A stretch of DNA of 64,000 nucleotides from Kineosporia rhizophila (GTDB taxonomy: Bacteria > Actinomycetota > Actinomycetes > Actinomycetales > Kineosporiaceae). Location: contig NZ_JAJSOH010000022.1 of the NCBI RefSeq assembly GCF_021277265.1, forward strand, positions 1 through 64,000, written 5' to 3'. The notes beneath the pieces are model-generated. The model saw only the letters and a list, made by a program, of their open reading frames with translations, was not told the origin of the DNA and did no database searches. The position numbers and the translations under genes were made by a program. The stretch's first letter is position 1; every line of letters begins with the position of its first letter. This document shows, in pieces, positions 42,379 to 50,607 of this stretch.

Positions 42379-43242
42379 ATGAACCCCCTAGGTGTGCACG
42401 CCCTGGTCTGGGCCGGTAGCACTTCCCCCGAAGAGGTCGAACTGGCCGTCCGCAGCACCCGGGAGGCCGGTTACGACCTGCTCGAGTTCTCCCTGCACGA
42501 CGGCCTGACCATGGACGTGGCGCACGCCCGGGCCGAACTGGAGAAGGCCGGGCTGCAGGTGGCCTGCTCCCGCGGGCTGGCCCCGGACGCGGACGTCTCC
42601 AGCGAGGACCCGGCCGTGGTGGCCCGCGGTGCGGAACTGCTGAGCAGGTCGCTGGAGATCACCGCCGGACTGGGCGGCAAGATGTTCGCCGGCGCCCTGT
42701 ACAGCGCCTTCGGCAAGGCCTCGCAGCCGCTGTCCGCGGCCGGCCGGGCGAACGTCGTCGGCGTCCTGCGCGACCTGGCCGCCCAGGCGGCGAAGGACGA
42801 CGTCACGCTGATGCTCGAGATCTGCAACCGCTACGAGACCAACGTGATCAACACGGCCCACGACGCGCTGCTGCTGGCCGACGACATCGGCGCCGACAAC
42901 GTGAGGATCCACCTCGACACCTACCACATGAACATCGAGGAGACCGACATGGTCCGCCCGGTGCTCGAGGTCGGCGACCGGCTGGGTTACGTGCACATCG
43001 GCGAGAACCACCGCGGCTACCTGGGCAGCGGGCACATCGACTTCACCGGGTTCTTCCACGCCCTGGCCGACATCGACTACACCGGCCCGATCACCTTCGA
43101 GTCGTTCTCCTCGGCCGTGGTCGCCCCCGGGCTGTCCAACGACCTGGCGATCTGGCGCAACCTCTGGTCGGACGGGATGGACCTGGCCAAGCACGCGCAG
43201 TCCTACCTGGTGAACGGTCTCGCAGCAGCGCGGCACCCGTGA
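42379..43242 (+). CDS. Sugar isomerase/epimerase, D-tagatose 3-epimerase-like
   Basis: 287-residue TIM-barrel protein. The metal-binding residues are recognisable: Glu of LMLEICNRYETNVIN, Asp and His of RIHLDTYHMNIEE, and the late Glu of ITFESFSS; HIGENHRGYLGSGHIDF matches the D-tagatose/D-allulose 3-epimerase family. It would interconvert ketohexoses at C3 (for instance fructose and allulose) once imported. AAGGAAAA precedes the ATG. Overlaps the kinase gene by four bases. Exact substrate not determinable. Confidence 0.83.
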   Translation: MNPLGVHALVWAGSTSPEEVELAVRSTREAGYDLLEFSLHDGLTMDVAHARAELEKAGLQVACSRGLAPDADVSSEDPAVVARGAELLSRSLEITAGLGGKMFAGALYSAFGKASQPLSAAGRANVVGVLRDLAAQAAKDDVTLMLEICNRYETNVINTAHDALLLADDIGADNVRIHLDTYHMNIEETDMVRPVLEVGDRLGYVHIGENHRGYLGSGHIDFTGFFHALADIDYTGPITFESFSSAVVAPGLSNDLAIWRNLWSDGMDLAKHAQSYLVNGLAAARHP

Positions 43243-43928
43243 CCGGCGCGCCCGTACCCCTGCAGAACACTGCGGCAGGGCATGATGCCCTGGTGCGACC
43301 GACTCTCGACGAACTGGCCGCCCGGGTGCTCAAGCTGACGGCCGGGAGAATGGGCGACCGCGTCATCGTCGGGATCGCCGGGGTACCTGGCGCCGGCAAG
43401 AGCACGCTGGCCGAGAAGCTGACCACGGTGCTCGCCGAGCGGATCGGCCCCGAACAGGTGGCCCACGTCCCGATGGACGGTTTCCACCTGGCCGACGTGA
43501 GTCTCGACCGGCTGGGGCTGCGGCAGCGGAAGGGGGCGCCGGAGACGTTCGACGCCCTCGGCTACGCGGCGCTGCTCAAGCGGCTGCGTGAGTCCGGCGA
43601 CCTGGTCTACGCGCCGGGATTCGAACGGACCATCGAGCAGCCGATCGCCGGGGCGATCCCGGTGTCTCCCGGAGCGCGCGTGGTGGTCACGGAGGGGAAC
43701 TACCTGCTGCTCGGCGGCGACTGGGACAGGGCGAAGGAACAGCTCGACGAGGTCTGGTTCTGCCGTACCCCCGAGGATCTGCGGTTGGAGCGGCTGCTCG
43801 CCCGCCACGTGCGGTTCGGCAAGACGCCGGAGTTCGCCGCGCAGTGGATCGAGCAGACCGACCAGCCGAACGCCCTGCTGATCGAGGCGTCCAGTCACCG
43901 GGCCGATCTGGTGGTCGAGATGGACTGA
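43239..43928 (+). CDS. Sugar or nucleoside kinase, P-loop type (FrcK-like)
   Basis: 229-residue P-loop kinase of the uridine kinase/phosphoribulokinase superfamily. Walker A GIAGVPGAGKSTLAEKL, followed by VPMDGFHLADVSLDRLGL and VTEGNYLLL, and a lid rich in Arg (RLERLLARHVRFGK). Kinases of this group close frc operons. It probably phosphorylates the imported sugar, but family members also act on nucleosides or pantothenate. Last gene of the operon; the GTG start overlaps the epimerase stop. Confidence 0.82.
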   Translation: MTGAPVPLQNTAAGHDALVRPTLDELAARVLKLTAGRMGDRVIVGIAGVPGAGKSTLAEKLTTVLAERIGPEQVAHVPMDGFHLADVSLDRLGLRQRKGAPETFDALGYAALLKRLRESGDLVYAPGFERTIEQPIAGAIPVSPGARVVVTEGNYLLLGGDWDRAKEQLDEVWFCRTPEDLRLERLLARHVRFGKTPEFAAQWIEQTDQPNALLIEASSHRADLVVEMD

Positions 43929-43988
43929 ACCACAAACTGAGGACGCCTGTCAGCACTCGTGCTGACAGGCGTCCTCAGTTTGTGGTTC
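43927..43988. terminator. 30-bp perfect palindrome between convergent stop codons
   Basis: Thirty bases pair perfectly with the following thirty, around a two-base centre (TC). It begins inside the stop codon of the kinase gene and ends inside the stop codon of the DivIVA gene on the other strand, so it fills the whole space between them. It must act as a terminator in both directions; no T-run is needed with such a stem. Confidence 0.8.
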
Positions 43989-44554
43989 TAGACGGTCTGG
44001 ACGACCAGGAGCTCAACCACGCGGTCGAGGAACGCGTCGACCGAGGCCTCGCGGTACCCCCGGGAGCCGCGCCGGCTCTTGAACACCGCCAGGCGCACCG
44101 CGTCGGGCGGCAGCGGCTGGCCCATCGCGAACGACTCCTCGATGCGGATGCACAGGTCGTCGACCGCGTCGATGTCGTAGGTGAGCTCCATGCCGCTACC
44201 CCGCGGGAACCGCTCCCCGTCGGGCCGGGCCAGCTGGGCCCGCAGCGACTGCTCCTGGGTGCGCAGCTGGGTCTGCCAGGCCTGGCTGCCGCTGCGCTCC
44301 TCGCCGCGCTGCTTCTCGCGACGGGCGAAGGCATCCTCGATCCGGTCGAGTGCCGCGTCGACCGCGTCCACGTCGTACCCGCCGCGCACCAGGTCGAAGC
44401 CGACCGTACGGACGTGCCACGACGTCATCGCGGGCCCACGCCCGTTCTCCTCGTACGCAGCCCGGGCCCGGCCGAGGAACGACTCGACCTGGTCGACGTC
44501 GTAACCCTTGGACATGCGGCCTGCCCGCGGAAAGGTCTCGCTCACATCCGCCAT
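43988..44554 (-). CDS. DivIVA domain repeat protein
   Basis: 188-residue protein carrying short DivI1A motifs in tandem: FPRAGRMSKGYDVDQVESFL near the N-terminus, VGFDLVRGGYDVDAVDAALD in the middle and LAVFKSRRGSRGYREASVDA towards the end. DivIVA motifs bind curved membranes and organise polar growth in actinobacteria, but this small protein lacks the long coiled coil of Wag31. Function unknown. It lies upstream of rlmN on the same strand with 135 bases between, and shares its end with the long palindrome. Confidence 0.82.
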   Translation of the reverse strand: MADVSETFPRAGRMSKGYDVDQVESFLGRARAAYEENGRGPAMTSWHVRTVGFDLVRGGYDVDAVDAALDRIEDAFARREKQRGEERSGSQAWQTQLRTQEQSLRAQLARPDGERFPRGSGMELTYDIDAVDDLCIRIEESFAMGQPLPPDAVRLAVFKSRRGSRGYREASVDAFLDRVVELLVVQTV

Positions 44555-44689
44555 TCTGCACTCTTGGGGTCGGTCCGTGTGGCCCGGTCGCGGATGAGGA
44601 CACGTGAAATTTGCGGCCGGGAACCAGTTGTGATGATGCCGTTACTCACCGGGACGCCTGTGCACTCGTCCGGCGCAGTCACCCGGAGG

Positions 44690-45883
44690 TCAGACCGTGG
44701 CCGCGAGCTGACCGCAGGCCCCGTCGATCTCCTGCCCGCGGGTGTCGCGGACCGTGGTGGGCACCCCGCGCTCGCGCAGAGCGTTCACGAACGCGTTCTG
44801 CGCGCGGTGGGTGCTGGCCGTCCACTTCGACCCGGGGGTGGGGTTCAGCGGGATCGGGTTGACGTGCACCCAGCCCCGGCCCCGCCGGTTCAGTTCCTTG
44901 CCCAGCAGGTCGGCCCGCCACTCGTGGTCGTTGATGTCCTTGATCAGGGCGTACTCGATGCTGACCCGGCGGCCGGTGGCGTCGAAGTAGCGGCGGGCGG
45001 CGTCGAGCGTCTCGCCGACCTTCCAGCGCGTGTTGATCGGCACCAGCTCGTCGCGCAGCTCGTCGTCCGGCGCGTGCAGGCTGAGGGCCAGCGTGACCGG
45101 GATGCCCTCCTGGGCCAGCTTGTCGATGGCCGGGACCAGGCCGACGGTGGACATCGTGATGCCCCGCGCGGACATGCCCAGGCCCTCGGGAGCCGGGTCG
45201 GTGAGCCGGCGGATCGCGCCGACGGCGGCCTTGTAGTTGGCCAGCGCCTCACCCATGCCCATGAAGACGACGTTGGTGACCCGGCCGGCGCCGGTGCTCT
45301 CCGCCTCTTCGCCCAGCGGGGCCCCCTGGGTGGCCTTCTTCAGCGGGGCCGCGGTGCGCATGTGGCGAGCGGCCGTACGCACCTGCTCGACGATCTCGGC
45401 GGTGGACAGGTTGCGGGTGAGCCCGGCCTGCCCGGTGGCGCAGAACGGGCAGTTCATCCCGCAGCCGGCCTGGCTGGAGATGCAGACCGTGGCGCGGTCG
45501 GGGTAGCGCATCAGCACGCTCTCGACCAGGGCGCCGTCGAACAGCCGCCAGACCGTCTTGATCGTGGCGCCGTCGTCGCAGACCAGTTCGCGCACCGAGG
45601 AGATGAGCGGCGGTGCCAGTGCGTCGAGCAGGCGCTGCCGAGAGGCCGAGGGCAGGTCGGTGAGCTCTTCGGGGGTGAGGTCGGCCAGACGCTCGAAGTA
45701 GTGCACCGAGAGCTGCCGGCCCCGGAACGGCTTCTCACCCAGTTCCTTGACCGCCTCCATGCGCTCGGCGAGCGTCATGTCGGCCAGGTGGCGGGGCGGC
45801 TTGCCCCGGCGGGGCGCGACCATGAGCAGCTTGCCCGGCGCGGGGGCGGTCGGCTTCGGTTCGGGGAGGGGTTCGGGGCTCAT
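44690..45883 (-). CDS. rlmN: Dual-specificity 23S rRNA/tRNA adenine-C2 methyltransferase RlmN
   Basis: 397-residue radical SAM enzyme methylating A2503 of 23S rRNA and A37 of some tRNAs. The cluster-binding triad is in GCGMNCPFCATGQ, followed by NVVFMGMGEALANY, MSTVGLVPAIDKLA and HAPDDELRDELVPIN; the second catalytic Cys is near the end in GQEIDGACGQLA. About 35 residues of Pro-rich extension precede the conserved part. The ATG is 16 bases after the cdsA stop, so it is in the same operon. Confidence 0.96.
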   Translation of the reverse strand: MSPEPLPEPKPTAPAPGKLLMVAPRRGKPPRHLADMTLAERMEAVKELGEKPFRGRQLSVHYFERLADLTPEELTDLPSASRQRLLDALAPPLISSVRELVCDDGATIKTVWRLFDGALVESVLMRYPDRATVCISSQAGCGMNCPFCATGQAGLTRNLSTAEIVEQVRTAARHMRTAAPLKKATQGAPLGEEAESTGAGRVTNVVFMGMGEALANYKAAVGAIRRLTDPAPEGLGMSARGITMSTVGLVPAIDKLAQEGIPVTLALSLHAPDDELRDELVPINTRWKVGETLDAARRYFDATGRRVSIEYALIKDINDHEWRADLLGKELNRRGRGWVHVNPIPLNPTPGSKWTASTHRAQNAFVNALRERGVPTTVRDTRGQEIDGACGQLAATV

Positions 45884-45899
45884 TGTTGGCTTTCGTCGT

Positions 45900-48119
45900 C
45901 TAGAGCAGGAAGTGCAGGAGGAGGTAGACCACCGGGGCCGTGGGGAGCAACGAGTCCATCCGGTCCATGATTCCGCCGTGGCCGGGCAGCAGGTTGCCCA
46001 TGTCCTTGATCCCGAGGTCGCGCTTGAGCAGCGACTCGGACAGGTCGCCCATGGTGGCGGTGAGCACGGCGCAGGCGCCGATCGCCAGGCCCACCCAGGC
46101 CGGGCCCTCGAGCAGGAACAGCACGCACGCGGTGCCCGCGGCCAGGCAGGCGGCCAGCGACCCGGCGAACCCTTCCCAGGACTTCTTGGGGCTGACCTTG
46201 GGGGCCATCGGGTGCTTGCCGAAGAGCACACCGGCGATGTAGCCGCCGATGTCGCTGGCGCAGGTGACCACGATGAAGGTGACCACCCGCTCCGGGCCCT
46301 GGTCGGCGGCCAGCATGAGGATCGCGAAACCGGCCAGCAGGGGCACGTAGGCGGCCACGAACAGGCCCGAGGTGACGTCGCGGAGGGCCCCTTCGAGACC
46401 CTCCACGATCCGCCACAGCAGGATGCCGAAGCCGGTGAGCATGTAGCTGACCAGCAGCCCCTCCGGACCGGCGACGTAGGCCGAGACCAGCATGCCGAGC
46501 GAGCCGACGGCCACCGGGATGACCGGCACGACGATCTGCTTGGCGGCCAGGGCGCCGGACAGCTCCCAGACCGCCAGGACGACCACGAACGAGGCCAGCG
46601 CGACGAAGGCCTCGGGCCGGGTGAACAGCGAGAGCAGGGCCAGCACGGCCAGGCCCAGACCGACGCCGATCGCGGCCGGGAGGTTGCGCCCGGCCCGGCC
46701 GTGATCCTTCGCCGCCACGGCCACGATGGTCGCATCGGGCTCGGGCGGGTGCTCCATGTTGCGCAGGGCCGCGACGGCCCGCCGCTGGCGCACCGGACGG
46801 GTGCGCTCCTCGTGGTCGTCGAAGTCCTCGTCGCGGCTGGGGTAGGCCTCGTTCATCGGTGAAGCGCCGACCCCTCCGCGCGGGGTCTCGCCCCGGCGTC
46901 CGGATCGGGAGCGGCGCCCCTGGCCCTCGGGCGGAGTACCGGCTGCACGCTGGGGCTCACCTGGGTACTGCTCGTCCCATGGCGCAGCATCGGCCCGCGA
47001 GCGCTCGCCCTGAGGCGGCGTCCCGGTACGTTCGAAGCCTCTGGCGGGGGTACCAGGGCGCGGGTCTGCCTCGTCCCACGGCGCAGCGCCGGCCCGGGAA
47101 CGCTCACTCTGAGGCGGCATTCCGGTGTGTCCGAAGCCCCGGGCCGGGGTGCCCGAGCGAGGGTTCGGCTCGTCCCACGGCGCAGCATCTGCCCGGGAAC
47201 GCTCACTCTGAGGCGGCATTCCCGTACGTCCGTATCCACGCGCCGGGGTACCCGAGCGCGGGCCCGGCTCGTCCCAGGGCGCAGCCTCGGCCCGAGACCG
47301 CTCTTCCCGAGGTGGGGTTCCCGTACGCCCGAAACCCCTTGCCGGGGTACCAGGGCGTGGGTCTGCCTCGTCCCACGGCGCAGCGCCAGCCCGGGAACGC
47401 TCACCCTGAGGCTGCGTTCCTGTGCGTCCGAATCCACGCCCACGCGGGTCTTCGTCCCGCGGCGCCGCACCAGGACGCCCGTCTGCGCGCGGCCCGTCAG
47501 CCTGGGTCTGCGGACGGGCGTACCCCCGCGCGGGGGTGCCATCTGCTCGCGAGTTGCCCAGTGCATTGCCGGAAGGGTTGCTGGGCGCGCTGCGGTAGGG
47601 GTTCACCACCGGGATACCGCCCGACTGCGTGTGCCGCTGCGGCAGCCCCGGATGCGACGTACCCCGCTGGGGTGCGCCTCCCGGACCGTCCTCGTCACCC
47701 TGCTCTCCGCCCGACCGGTTCAGTACCTGGTCGAACGACGAGGTGGACGGCCCGTTCGTCCGGATGCCGTTACCCCGGTTCCGGCCGAAACCGCGGCCGG
47801 CGCGACCAGCGTCTTCAATCGGTTCTTCGGCCGGACGCCCGCGACCCATCGGGCCGGTACCCCGGGCGTCCCGGGCGTCCCGTGCGTCTCGTGCGTCTCG
47901 GCCGAACCGGCCGCCGCCGAGGCCCGGCCGCTGACGACGGGCCGCACCGAATGCTCCACCGGAGCTCTGTTCCTCACCTGTCGGCGGGCCGTCGGCCCCC
48001 CAGGTGTTCTCCTCTTCCGTGCCGTCCGGCCAGGAATCGCCGGGCGCGGAATCACGCGCGGCCCGGCGCCCCCGGCGGGACGGGGAGTCGGACGGACCAG
48101 AACCTCCGGCCATGCTCAT
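45900..48119 (-). CDS. cdsA: Phosphatidate cytidylyltransferase with a long repeat-bearing N-terminus
   Basis: 739-residue protein; CdsA proteins are normally under 400. The last 260 residues are the membrane enzyme making CDP-diacylglycerol: about eight helices, ASDIGGYIAGVLFGKHPMAP, KVSPKKSWEGFAGSL and the signature SLLKRDLGIKDMGNLLPGHG ending HGGIMDRMD. Residues 1-470 are hydrophilic, rich in Arg, Gly, Pro and Glu, and contain five 33-residue repeats at 228-392 and a short RDA tandem at about 74-86. The start overlaps the frr stop (ATGA). Other actinobacteria have shorter disordered N-termini on CdsA. Confidence 0.92.
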   Translation of the reverse strand: MSMAGGSGPSDSPSRRGRRAARDSAPGDSWPDGTEEENTWGADGPPTGEEQSSGGAFGAARRQRPGLGGGRFGRDARDARDARDARGTGPMGRGRPAEEPIEDAGRAGRGFGRNRGNGIRTNGPSTSSFDQVLNRSGGEQGDEDGPGGAPQRGTSHPGLPQRHTQSGGIPVVNPYRSAPSNPSGNALGNSRADGTPARGYARPQTQADGPRADGRPGAAPRDEDPRGRGFGRTGTQPQGERSRAGAAPWDEADPRPGTPARGFGRTGTPPREERSRAEAAPWDEPGPRSGTPARGYGRTGMPPQSERSRADAAPWDEPNPRSGTPARGFGHTGMPPQSERSRAGAAPWDEADPRPGTPARGFERTGTPPQGERSRADAAPWDEQYPGEPQRAAGTPPEGQGRRSRSGRRGETPRGGVGASPMNEAYPSRDEDFDDHEERTRPVRQRRAVAALRNMEHPPEPDATIVAVAAKDHGRAGRNLPAAIGVGLGLAVLALLSLFTRPEAFVALASFVVVLAVWELSGALAAKQIVVPVIPVAVGSLGMLVSAYVAGPEGLLVSYMLTGFGILLWRIVEGLEGALRDVTSGLFVAAYVPLLAGFAILMLAADQGPERVVTFIVVTCASDIGGYIAGVLFGKHPMAPKVSPKKSWEGFAGSLAACLAAGTACVLFLLEGPAWVGLAIGACAVLTATMGDLSESLLKRDLGIKDMGNLLPGHGGIMDRMDSLLPTAPVVYLLLHFLL
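46944..47438 (-). repeat. Five tandem 99-bp (33-residue) repeats in cdsA
   Basis: Consecutive units RGFGRTGxPPxxERSRAxAA followed by PWDExxPRxGTPA, five copies without gaps. Copies differ at up to about ten positions and each remains in frame. Charged and Pro-rich, hence probably disordered, facing the cytoplasm. Confidence 0.9.
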
Positions 48120-48673
48120 ACCTCGAGCAGCTCGGTCTCCTTGTGCCGGAGCAGCTCGTCGATCGAGTCCACGTGGGACTTGGTCGACTGCTCCAGCTCC
48201 TTCTCCGCGCGGGCGCCCTCGTCCTCGCCGATCTCGCCGTCCTTGACCGCGCGGTCCAGTGTCTCCTTGGCCTTGCGGCGCAGGTTGCGCACGGTGATCC
48301 GGGCGTCCTCGGCCTTGGCCCGGGCCAGCTTGATGTACTCCTTGCGGCGCTCCTCGGTCAGCACTGGGAGCACCACCCGGATGACCTTGCCGTCGTTGCT
48401 CGGGTTGACCCCGAGGTTCGAGGCCCGCAGCGCCTTCTCGATGTCGGCGAGCCCGCTGGCGTCGTACGGCTGGATCAGGATCTGCCGGGCCTCGGGAACG
48501 GTGAAGGAGGCGAGCTGCTGCAGCGGGGTCGGCGCGCCGTAGTACTCGACCGTGATCTTGCTGAACATGCCGGGGTTGGCCCGGCCGGTCCGGATCTGGC
48601 CGAAGTCCTCCTTGGCGACCTCGACCGCCTTGTCCATCTTCTCCTCGGCCTCGAGGAGGGTCTCGTCGATCAC
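48116..48673 (-). CDS. frr: Ribosome recycling factor
   Basis: 185-residue factor that splits post-termination ribosomes with EF-G. Typical sequence throughout: EEKMDKAVEVAKEDFGQIRT, GRANPGMFSKITVEYYGAPT, LLQQLASFTVPEA-type core and the three-helix bundle ending SHVDSIDELLRHKETELLEV. The GTG start has AAGGAG six bases upstream. It follows pyrH in the usual order and is coupled to cdsA by a four-base overlap. Confidence 0.97.
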   Translation of the reverse strand: MIDETLLEAEEKMDKAVEVAKEDFGQIRTGRANPGMFSKITVEYYGAPTPLQQLASFTVPEARQILIQPYDASGLADIEKALRASNLGVNPSNDGKVIRVVLPVLTEERRKEYIKLARAKAEDARITVRNLRRKAKETLDRAVKDGEIGEDEGARAEKELEQSTKSHVDSIDELLRHKETELLEV

Positions 48674-48776
48674 TGTCGCTCCTTCATCGCTACCTGCTTA
48701 CAGGCTGAACCAACCGTCGTGCGCGGCGTGTGCGCCGTCAAGCTCGCCGGGGAGAACCGGAACTGCCCGTCCCGGA

Positions 48777-49508
48777 TCAGGAGGTGACGAGCGTCCCGAT
48801 TCTCTCACCCCGGACCGCGGCGGCGACGTTGCCTTCGCCCTCCATGCCGAAGACCACCATGGGCAGCTTGTTGTCCATGCACAGGCTGAAGGCCGTCGCG
48901 TCGACCACCTTCAGCTGCTGGGTCAGCGCGTCCGCGTAGCTGACCTCGTCGAGCTTGCGCGCACTCGGGTCCTTGCGGGGGTCGGCGGTGTACACGCCGT
49001 CCACCCCGTTCTTGCTCATCAGCACCGCGTGGGCCTTGATCTCCAGGGCCCGCTGGGCGGCCGCGGTGTCGGTGGAGAAGTACGGTGCGCCGAGCCCGGC
49101 GCCGAAGATGACCACACGGCCCTTCTCCAGGTGCCGGATCGCCTTGCGCGGGATGTACGGCTCGGCCACCTGCCCCATGGTGATCGCCGTCTGGACCCGG
49201 GTGTCGATCCCCTGCTTCTCCAGGAAGTCCTGCAGCGCAAGGCAGTTCAGCACGGTTCCGAGCATGCCCATGTAGTCGGCCCGGCCCCGGTCCATGCCGC
49301 CCAGCGACAGCTCGGCGCCGCGCAGGAAGTTGCCGCCACCGATGACGATGGCGATCTCGATGCCCTCTTTGGACACGCCGGCGATCTGCGCCGCCAGCTG
49401 GCTGACCACGATCGGGTCGACACCGAGCTGACCGGCGCCGAACACCTCACCGGAGAGCTTCAGCAGCACCCGCCGCTTGGACGAGCCGGTGATCGGGGAC
49501 TCTGACAT
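48777..49508 (-). CDS. pyrH: Uridylate kinase
   Basis: 243-residue hexameric UMP kinase of the amino-acid kinase fold, making UDP. Motifs: VLLKLSGEVFGAGQLGVDP, IVIGGGNFLRGAELS, MDRGRADYMGMLGTVLNCLA and VVIFGAGLGAPYFSTDTAAA. GGAGG precedes the ATG. It lies between tsf and frr in the conserved order. A tsf-side terminator separates it from tsf, so it probably has its own promoter within 49509-49568. Confidence 0.97.
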   Translation of the reverse strand: MSESPITGSSKRRVLLKLSGEVFGAGQLGVDPIVVSQLAAQIAGVSKEGIEIAIVIGGGNFLRGAELSLGGMDRGRADYMGMLGTVLNCLALQDFLEKQGIDTRVQTAITMGQVAEPYIPRKAIRHLEKGRVVIFGAGLGAPYFSTDTAAAQRALEIKAHAVLMSKNGVDGVYTADPRKDPSARKLDEVSYADALTQQLKVVDATAFSLCMDNKLPMVVFGMEGEGNVAAAVRGERIGTLVTS

Positions 49509-49568
49509 TCAGCCGTACCTCCAGGTTCCATGTATTGGGGCAGTCTGCCGCATCTGGCCTCTGGCCAG

Positions 49569-49607
49569 AAAAAAGCCGGTGAGAGGCTGGTCCGCCTCTC
49601 ACCGGCT
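49569..49607 (-). terminator. Rho-independent terminator of rpsB-tsf
   Basis: Read on the minus strand: a perfect 14-bp stem (AGCCGGTGAGAGGC and complement) with a six-base loop followed by six T. About 80 bases after the tsf stop. The cleanest intrinsic terminator in the window. Confidence 0.93.
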
Positions 49608-49687
49608 GGTCACCGGAGGCCCACTCGCGCGTGCGAGGAGATCCCGGGTGGTACTACCGGCTGTAGTCGATCAGCAGCCGGTGTGGA

Positions 49688-50515
49688 TCAGACGCCCACC
49701 CGGAACCGCACGAAACCGACGGCGGTGACGCCGGCCTCGTCCAGGACCTTCTGGACGGTCTTGCTCTGGTCCTTGGCGAACTTCTGCTCGACGAGCGCGT
49801 TCTCCTTGAAGTAGCCGCTGACGCGACCCTCCACGATCTTCGGCAGGGCGCCCTCGGGCTTGCCCTCCTCACGCGCGGTGGCCTCGGCGATGCGGCGCTC
49901 GTTCTCCACCACGTCGGCCGGGACCTCGTCGCGGTTGAGGTACAGCGGCGGCAGCGCGGCGATGTGCATCGCCACGTCGCGCACCACGTCGCCCTCGGCG
50001 CTGGCGCCGAACAGCACGCCCACCTGCGGCGGCAGGTCGGGGCTGGTGCGGTGCAGGTAGGAGGCGACGGCCGGGGCCTCGAGACGGGCGACGCCGCGCA
50101 GCTCGATCTTCTCGCCGATCGAGGCGTTGCCGTCGTCGATCAGGGCCTGCACGGTGCGACCGTCGGGCAGCTCGCTCTTGAGCAGGCTGTCCACGTCGGC
50201 GGCCTTGACCGCGACGGCCTGGTCCAGCACCTGCTGCAGCAGGGCCTTGAACTTGTCGCCCTTGGAGACGAAGTCCGTCTCGCAGTCGAGCTCGACGATC
50301 ACGCCGACCCCGGGCTCGGTGTAGGCCGCCACGGCGCCCTGGGACGCGGTGCGGGACTCCCGCTTGGCCACGCCCTTCTGGCCCTTGACGCGGAGGTACT
50401 CGACGGCCTTCTCGTACGAGCCGTCGCTCTCCACCAGAGCGTTCTTGCAGTCCAGCATTCCGGCGCCGGTCTGCTCACGCAGCTTCTTGACGTCGGCGGC
50501 GGTGTAGTTCGCCAT
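49688..50515 (-). CDS. tsf: Translation elongation factor Ts
   Basis: 275-residue nucleotide-exchange factor for EF-Tu. Signature KKLREQTGAGMLDCKNALVE at the N-terminus, then ETDFVSKGDKFKALLQQVLD and the core domains ending ALVEQKFAKDQSKTVQKVLD. AGGAG lies eight bases before the ATG. Second gene of the rpsB-tsf operon. Confidence 0.97.
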   Translation of the reverse strand: MANYTAADVKKLREQTGAGMLDCKNALVESDGSYEKAVEYLRVKGQKGVAKRESRTASQGAVAAYTEPGVGVIVELDCETDFVSKGDKFKALLQQVLDQAVAVKAADVDSLLKSELPDGRTVQALIDDGNASIGEKIELRGVARLEAPAVASYLHRTSPDLPPQVGVLFGASAEGDVVRDVAMHIAALPPLYLNRDEVPADVVENERRIAEATAREEGKPEGALPKIVEGRVSGYFKENALVEQKFAKDQSKTVQKVLDEAGVTAVGFVRFRVGV

Positions 50516-50566
50516 TGCGATGACTCCTGTTGTCGATGAGGAGGTCGTCAGATGTCTTCGGAGAGC

Positions 50567-50597
50567 GGGCGCCGGCCGGGATCACCGGCCGGCGCCC
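50567..50597 (-). other. Hairpin between rpsB and tsf
   Basis: GGGCGCCGGCCG and its perfect complement around a seven-base loop, just after the rpsB stop. No T-run follows on the minus strand, so it may be an attenuator or an mRNA-stabilising element setting the rpsB to tsf ratio. Confidence 0.6.
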
Positions 50598-50607
50598 ACC
50601 GCCCGGA

